Shown here in pieces: positions 60,420-64,000 of a stretch of DNA of 64,000 bases. The notes below the pieces were generated by a model. It was not told the origin of the DNA, made no database searches, and saw only the letters and a list, made by a program, of their open reading frames with translations. Both the position numbers and the translations under genes were made by a program. This DNA is from Methylocapsa sp. D3K7. GTDB lineage: Bacteria > Pseudomonadota > Alphaproteobacteria > Rhizobiales > Beijerinckiaceae. Location: positions 2,958,501 to 3,022,500 of the forward strand of contig NZ_CP123229.1 of NCBI RefSeq assembly GCF_029855125.1, given 5' to 3'. Each line of letters begins with the position of its first letter. Position 1 is the stretch's first letter.

Positions 60420-61112
60420 ATGGAGTCGCAGATAAATGTTGTGATGCTGCTTTATCCCAACATGACTCAACTCGATTTGACCGGGCCTTATGAAGTGCTG
60501 GTCCAGTTCAAGGAACTCTCTCTGCATCTGGTGGCGAAAAACCGTGAATCAGTCATCGATTCAGGTGGCTTGCGGTTGACGCCGACGGCAAGTTTCGCGG
60601 AGTGCCCCAAGGCGGGGATTTTGTTTGTCCCAGGCGGGCCTGGGCAAATCGCGCTTATGGAAGATGCGGAGGTTCATGCGTTTCTGCGGCGTCAAGCCGA
60701 GGGCGCCACCTATGTCACCTCCGTGTGCACGGGCTCTCTTGTTCTGGCGGCGGCCGGGTTGCTGACGGGCTATAGCGCGACCTGCCATTGGCTATCGCTC
60801 TATCAGCTAGGTTTTTTTGGCGTTGTGCCGGTCAAGGAACGGGTTGTCATCGACCGCAACCGCATCACAGGCGCGGGGGTGACGTCGGGAATCGATTTTG
60901 CGTTGACCTTGGTGGCGCAATTGTTTGGCGAAGAGCGTGCGAAACGCGCTCAGCTCGCCATGGAATATGATCCAAAGCCGCCCTTTGTGGGCGGATCGCC
61001 CGCAAACGCGGCTCCGGAACTTGTGGAAAGCCTCCGCGCGGCAACCGCGACTTTTCAGAAAGAGCGTGAAATTGTTGCACGCCGGGCCGCCGCCGCCTTG
61101 ATCAAGGGCTGA
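60420..61112 (+). CDS. DJ-1/PfpI family protein, isonitrile hydratase-like
   Basis: A 230-residue protein of the glutamine-amidotransferase-like DJ-1/PfpI fold. It has VVMLLYPNMTQLDLTGPYEV at the N-terminus, LFVPGGPGQ, and the nucleophile-elbow Cys in TSVCTGSLVLAAAGLLTG followed by the ATCHW segment. This pattern is close to isonitrile hydratase (InhA), but family members vary and no substrate can be inferred from context. It lies 40 bp after aspS and may be co-transcribed. No AraC DNA-binding domain is attached. Confidence 0.85.
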   Translation: MESQINVVMLLYPNMTQLDLTGPYEVLVQFKELSLHLVAKNRESVIDSGGLRLTPTASFAECPKAGILFVPGGPGQIALMEDAEVHAFLRRQAEGATYVTSVCTGSLVLAAAGLLTGYSATCHWLSLYQLGFFGVVPVKERVVIDRNRITGAGVTSGIDFALTLVAQLFGEERAKRAQLAMEYDPKPPFVGGSPANAAPELVESLRAATATFQKEREIVARRAAAALIKG

Positions 61113-61177
61113 GACCGGCTCGCACGGTGTTAGGCCATGATCCAGTCTCGCGGATCATGGCCTGAAGAAGCGCGCAG

Positions 61178-62689
61178 TTATTGCGGCGAATGGGCGTCGG
61201 CTTTCGCGGGCTGGCGCGATCTCGTCTTTGCCGGCGCCGAGCCATAGCGGACAGGACTTGGCTTGCCGGCGTTTCCTCGCGGCGCCTGCCGGGACAAAAA
61301 CAGCGGTACCCCTGACCCGTCGGTTTTCGACTCGGCGTGTCTTGGCTCCGCATGTCGCGTTTCGGCACGTCTTGTGTCGGCATGCCTTGCGTCGGCGTGT
61401 CTTGAGTCAGCGTGTCTTGGCGCGGATCTCGGACCTCTATGCGCGGCCTCAGCCTTTGCGCCACCCGCGCGCTCCCTGGCAACATGGCCATTGTGATCCG
61501 GGCGCCGGTTCTGCGCCGCCGATGTTGCCGGGGCCGCGACCGTGCGGGATGCGGCCAGAGGTCCACCACGCCGGTCAACCGTGGGCAATTTGAGACGGGT
61601 CAGTCTTTCGATGCCGCGCAAAAGAGCCTGCTCGGCACCATCGCAGAGTGAAATCGCGGTGCCTTCGGCGCCGGCCCGCGCGGTGCGGCCGATCCTATGG
61701 ACATAGGCCTCCGCCACTTCGGGAAGCTCGAAATTGACGACATGGGTGACCCCGTCGATGTCGATGCCGCGCGCGGCGATGTCGGTTGCGACCATGACAC
61801 GGGCACGGCCGGCGCGAAATGCCTCGAGCGAGCGCTCCCGTTGGCCTTGGCTTTTGTTGCCGTGGATCGCGCATGCCGCGATACCATTGCCGTCAAGATG
61901 CTGGGCGACTCTGTCGGCGCCGCGTTTGGTCCGCGTGAAGACGATCGTCCGGGTCATCTCGGCATTGGCGAAAAGCTCGACCAGCAGATCGCGCTTGCGG
62001 CCTGTTTCAATCAGCAAGATCTTGTGATTGATGCGGTCGGCGGTTTTCGCGGCGGGGGTGACGGAAACCTCAACCGGATCGTTGAGTAAGCCGCTGGCGA
62101 GCGCGGCGATCTCGGCGGGCATGGTTGCCGAGAAGAACAGGTTCTGCCGTTGTTTCGGAAGCAGGCCCGCGATCCGCCTTATGGCTTTCACGAAACCAAG
62201 ATCGAGCATGCGGTCGGCTTCGTCGAGAACGAAAATTTCGGTCTCGCCCAGGCGCGCGGCGCGGCTATCGAGATGATCTTCGAGACGGCCAGGGGTCGCC
62301 ACCAGAATGTCGAGGCCGCGCGCCAGCGCCTTGATCTGGGCGCCATGCGGCACGCCGCCGAAGATGACGGCGGTGTTGAGACGAAGGCCGCCGCCGAGCG
62401 AGCGGAAACTGTCGGCGATCTGGCTCGCCAATTCGCGCGTTGGGCTTAACACCAGCACCCGGCAGCCATTGCGCGGCGCGGGACGCGGATTTTGCGCAAG
62501 ATAGTGAAGTATGGGAAGGGCGAAGGCGGCTGTCTTGCCGGTGCCTGTTTGCGCGATGCCGACAAGATCGCGGCCCGCCAGGATGGGGGGGATGGCTTGC
62601 GACTGGATCGGGGTGGGTTGAGTGTAGCCTTGTTTGGCCAGGGCAGCGAGAAGCGGCGCGGCGAGGCCGAGCCGGGAAAAATCAGTCAA
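61178..62689 (-). CDS. rhlE: DEAD-box RNA helicase, RhlE type, with repetitive C-terminal tail
   Basis: RNA-dependent ATPase for ribosome assembly or RNA turnover. The 503-residue protein has the F..LGL and Q motifs (PTPIQSQAIP), AQTGTGKT, PTREL, VLDEADRML, SATMP and HRIGRTARAG. The start is a TTG at 62689: a stop lies five codons upstream with no ATG between, and the conserved FSRLGL starts at residue 4. After about residue 375 the tail is basic and low complexity, including six copies of an R-H-A-D/E-x pentapeptide. Confidence 0.93.
   Translation of the reverse strand: MTDFSRLGLAAPLLAALAKQGYTQPTPIQSQAIPPILAGRDLVGIAQTGTGKTAAFALPILHYLAQNPRPAPRNGCRVLVLSPTRELASQIADSFRSLGGGLRLNTAVIFGGVPHGAQIKALARGLDILVATPGRLEDHLDSRAARLGETEIFVLDEADRMLDLGFVKAIRRIAGLLPKQRQNLFFSATMPAEIAALASGLLNDPVEVSVTPAAKTADRINHKILLIETGRKRDLLVELFANAEMTRTIVFTRTKRGADRVAQHLDGNGIAACAIHGNKSQGQRERSLEAFRAGRARVMVATDIAARGIDIDGVTHVVNFELPEVAEAYVHRIGRTARAGAEGTAISLCDGAEQALLRGIERLTRLKLPTVDRRGGPLAASRTVAAPATSAAQNRRPDHNGHVARERAGGAKAEAAHRGPRSAPRHADSRHADARHADTRRAETRHAEPRHAESKTDGSGVPLFLSRQAPRGNAGKPSPVRYGSAPAKTRSRQPAKADAHSPQ
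61328..61417 (-). repeat. 15-bp minisatellite (six units) in the helicase tail
   Basis: Six in-frame 15-bp units encode RHADS, RHADA, RHADT, RRAET, RHAEP and RHAES. The units differ slightly at the DNA level. A length of 15 keeps the frame when copies are gained or lost. Confidence 0.85.
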
Positions 62690-63153
62690 TGTGAGTCTTT
62701 CTTAAATCGGGAGCATGCGCCCAAAGAACAGGATCTTGCGCCCTTAAGGCCGCGACATGTGCCGGAAATCCGGGTCTGCGACCGAGGAGTTTAAAGGCGA
62801 CGCCCCGCGTGGCTGGGCGGTCGAGGGAAAATTTCAGAGCACCCGGAAGGAAGACACGATGTCCATCACGCGTCCGAAGCGTCAAATCCACAGTGAAGCG
62901 GATAAAGGTTCATGGCGGTTTTCGTGCTGGAAGTCAACCGTAAAGCTTGGCAAGAGCGTGCCGCGGCCTCAATGACTCTGGCCACGGCGAGCCCATGATC
63001 TCAGCGGAAAAGATGCCGCCAATGTCGATCGGCTCGCGGATGATTGCATAAAAATTGCGCGTTGCGAGGCAGCGAAAAGCAACGGTCTTCAGTCATATTT
63101 CTGGGCGTCGAGCGGATACCGGCGTGGAAACACGGAGATATGCGAAGGTCAAA
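62690..63153. other. 464-bp region between the helicase and PilZ genes
   Basis: No recognised gene. A 38-codon ORF from 62859 (MSITRPKRQIHSEADKGS, ending KSVPRPQ) follows a ribosome-site-like aaggaag and could be a small basic protein. An overlapping frame near 62911 reads MAVFVLEVNRKAWQ then stops. Neither can be supported by family knowledge. Confidence 0.4.
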
Positions 63154-63447
63154 ATGAAGCAGCCAGAATTATCTTGCCACTCAAGGGATGCCAGCCTCGC
63201 AAGAAAAGCGGTGGAGCGCCGGGAAGCGCGCCAGCGTGTTCTCAAGCGAGCGAGCATCGCCTTCAACGGCCGCAAGGCCGTCATCGATTGTACGGTCCGC
63301 AACCTGTCATCCTACGGTGCCTGTCTCAAGGTGGAAAGCCCCGTCGGTATTCCGGATTCATTCGATCTTGTGCTCGGACATCAGCCGGTCCGCAGTTGCC
63401 GTGTCGCATGGCGGAAAGCGACGCAAATCGGCGTGGAATTTGTCTAG
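63154..63447 (+). CDS. PilZ domain protein
   Basis: A 97-residue single-domain protein with the c-di-GMP-binding hallmarks: an RxxxR-type motif in ERREARQR and the second motif NLSSYGACL (N-x-S-x-x-G). It probably binds cyclic di-GMP and signals to an unknown partner. I start it at the ATG at 63154 after AAGG; a TTG at 63055 keeps the frame but adds unrelated residues. It precedes, on the same strand, the gene cut by the window edge. Confidence 0.85.
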   Translation: MKQPELSCHSRDASLARKAVERREARQRVLKRASIAFNGRKAVIDCTVRNLSSYGACLKVESPVGIPDSFDLVLGHQPVRSCRVAWRKATQIGVEFV

Positions 63448-63567
63448 CTGAATTTTCTACTGGGGCGATGAAATCCGCCAACAAGATAAAAATTTCGGCT
63501 TACCAAGGCTCAAAATGCAACGGGCTTCCGGCATATCTCTCCAATGAAACAGGTTGAAGAGGCGGGA

Positions 63568-64000
63568 ATGTCAACGCGGGCGAATGAGCGATCCTGCTCT
63601 TTGGACGGGAATCTTGCAGAAGTTGCTCGGCAGGCTGTGCGGGGCCCGTGGCAATCGCTTGAAACCGAGTCCCTGCGTTGGAGGTGGCAAGCAGCGGCGA
63701 GCAAGTCAAATCGCCTCCCGCCGTTCGAGGAATTGTCGTTCGATGGCCTCGGCGGTTTGGCTGACAATGTCCCCCTCTTGCAAATGGAGGACTCCCGGGC
63801 CTTCACGATTCTGAGGGCGGGTCAGGTTTTTGAAAGTTGGATCGATCGTCCAGCGCGCAACCTCAAAGTGGCCGAACTTTCGATTGACCGGGCCCGCGCA
63901 TTGGAAGAGCTGCTTGGCAATGCCACCGGCGAGAGCCATCCGGTGCAAACTGCCGCCTATGGGGTCGTCAACGGTTCGGTGTGTCTTTACGATCTTGTCG
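63568..64000 (+). CDS. Unrecognised protein, 5' part only (possible sensory domain)
   Basis: An open frame of 144 codons runs off the right edge. It starts MSTRANERSCSLDGNLAEVA (an in-frame ATG at 63544 is also open). The segment FDGLGGLADNVPLLQ, MEDSRAFTILRAG and AAYGVVNGSVCLYDLV has an alpha/beta pattern reminiscent of a PAS-type domain; that is only an impression. A c-di-GMP-linked role would fit the adjacent PilZ gene but cannot be shown from the part present. Confidence 0.6.
   Translation, partial: MSTRANERSCSLDGNLAEVARQAVRGPWQSLETESLRWRWQAAASKSNRLPPFEELSFDGLGGLADNVPLLQMEDSRAFTILRAGQVFESWIDRPARNLKVAELSIDRARALEELLGNATGESHPVQTAAYGVVNGSVCLYDLV

Overview
The window is high-GC bacterial chromosome, densely coding on both strands. 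Gene order and protein style point to an alphaproteobacterium of the Rhizobiales (Hyphomicrobiales), probably near Beijerinckiaceae/Methylocystaceae. This is inferred from acnA divergent from ccmA, tpiA-secG-pyrG, trpG-trpD-trpC-moaC-moeA, fabD-fabG-acpP-fabF-mltG, an Omp31-type porin and ChpT/CtrA-clade-like protein style; no rRNA or marker alignment was possible. No tRNA, rRNA, CRISPR array, insertion sequence or prophage was recognised.

Layout. 1-8.1 kb: edge-truncated ccmA, acnA, leuB, a phosphoribosyltransferase, rpmF, mtgA, a farnesyl-diphosphate-synthase-type prenyltransferase and a membrane protein. 8.1-17.6 kb: S9 peptidase, queF, pyrG, secG, tpiA, a PpiD/SurA-type periplasmic foldase and trpE. 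17.6-22 kb: a lower-GC stretch splitting trpE from trpGDC, holding a parS-like site, two ArsR-SRPBCC gene pairs and a Tat-exported phosphoesterase. 22.1-26.5 kb: trpG-trpD-trpC-moaC-moeA, tightly packed. 26.5-30.7 kb: a second parS-like site, glpD-glpK and a Tat-exported dienelactone hydrolase family protein. 30.7-39.4 kb: phenylalanine/tyrosine catabolism (phhA, hppD, hmgA, fahA, maiA) with an AsnC/Lrp regulator, an SDR, a sulfatase and a small membrane protein between them. 39.5-42.7 kb: an O-antigen-ligase/Wzy-like membrane protein, a proline-rich secreted protein, a lysine/alanine-rich H1-like protein and a 0.64 kb region without a gene. 42.7-51.2 kb: gatB, an outer membrane beta-barrel and the fatty acid synthesis cluster ending in mltG. 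51.2-64 kb: ald, ppk-ppx, an HdeA-like protein, rnd, aspS, a DJ-1/PfpI protein, a DEAD-box helicase with a repetitive tail, a PilZ protein and the start of an unrecognised gene.

How the genes fit together. Phe is hydroxylated to Tyr (PhhA); 4-hydroxyphenylpyruvate goes to homogentisate (HppD), maleylacetoacetate (HmgA), fumarylacetoacetate (MaiA), then fumarate plus acetoacetate (FahA). Only the tyrosine aminotransferase is missing locally. gatB and an AspRS carrying the RDHGG signature of non-discriminating enzymes suggest Asn-tRNA is made by the transamidation route. ppk and ppx pair polyphosphate synthesis with degradation.

Most of the window is ordinary core genome. The signals most worth checking are the two parS-like sites sharing a longer conserved palindrome, the low-GC ArsR/SRPBCC stretch inside the trp region, an internal low-GC segment in aspS, a 15-bp minisatellite encoding the tail of the helicase, and a tiny ORF coupled to the polymerase-like gene. 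I found no clear new multi-gene system.
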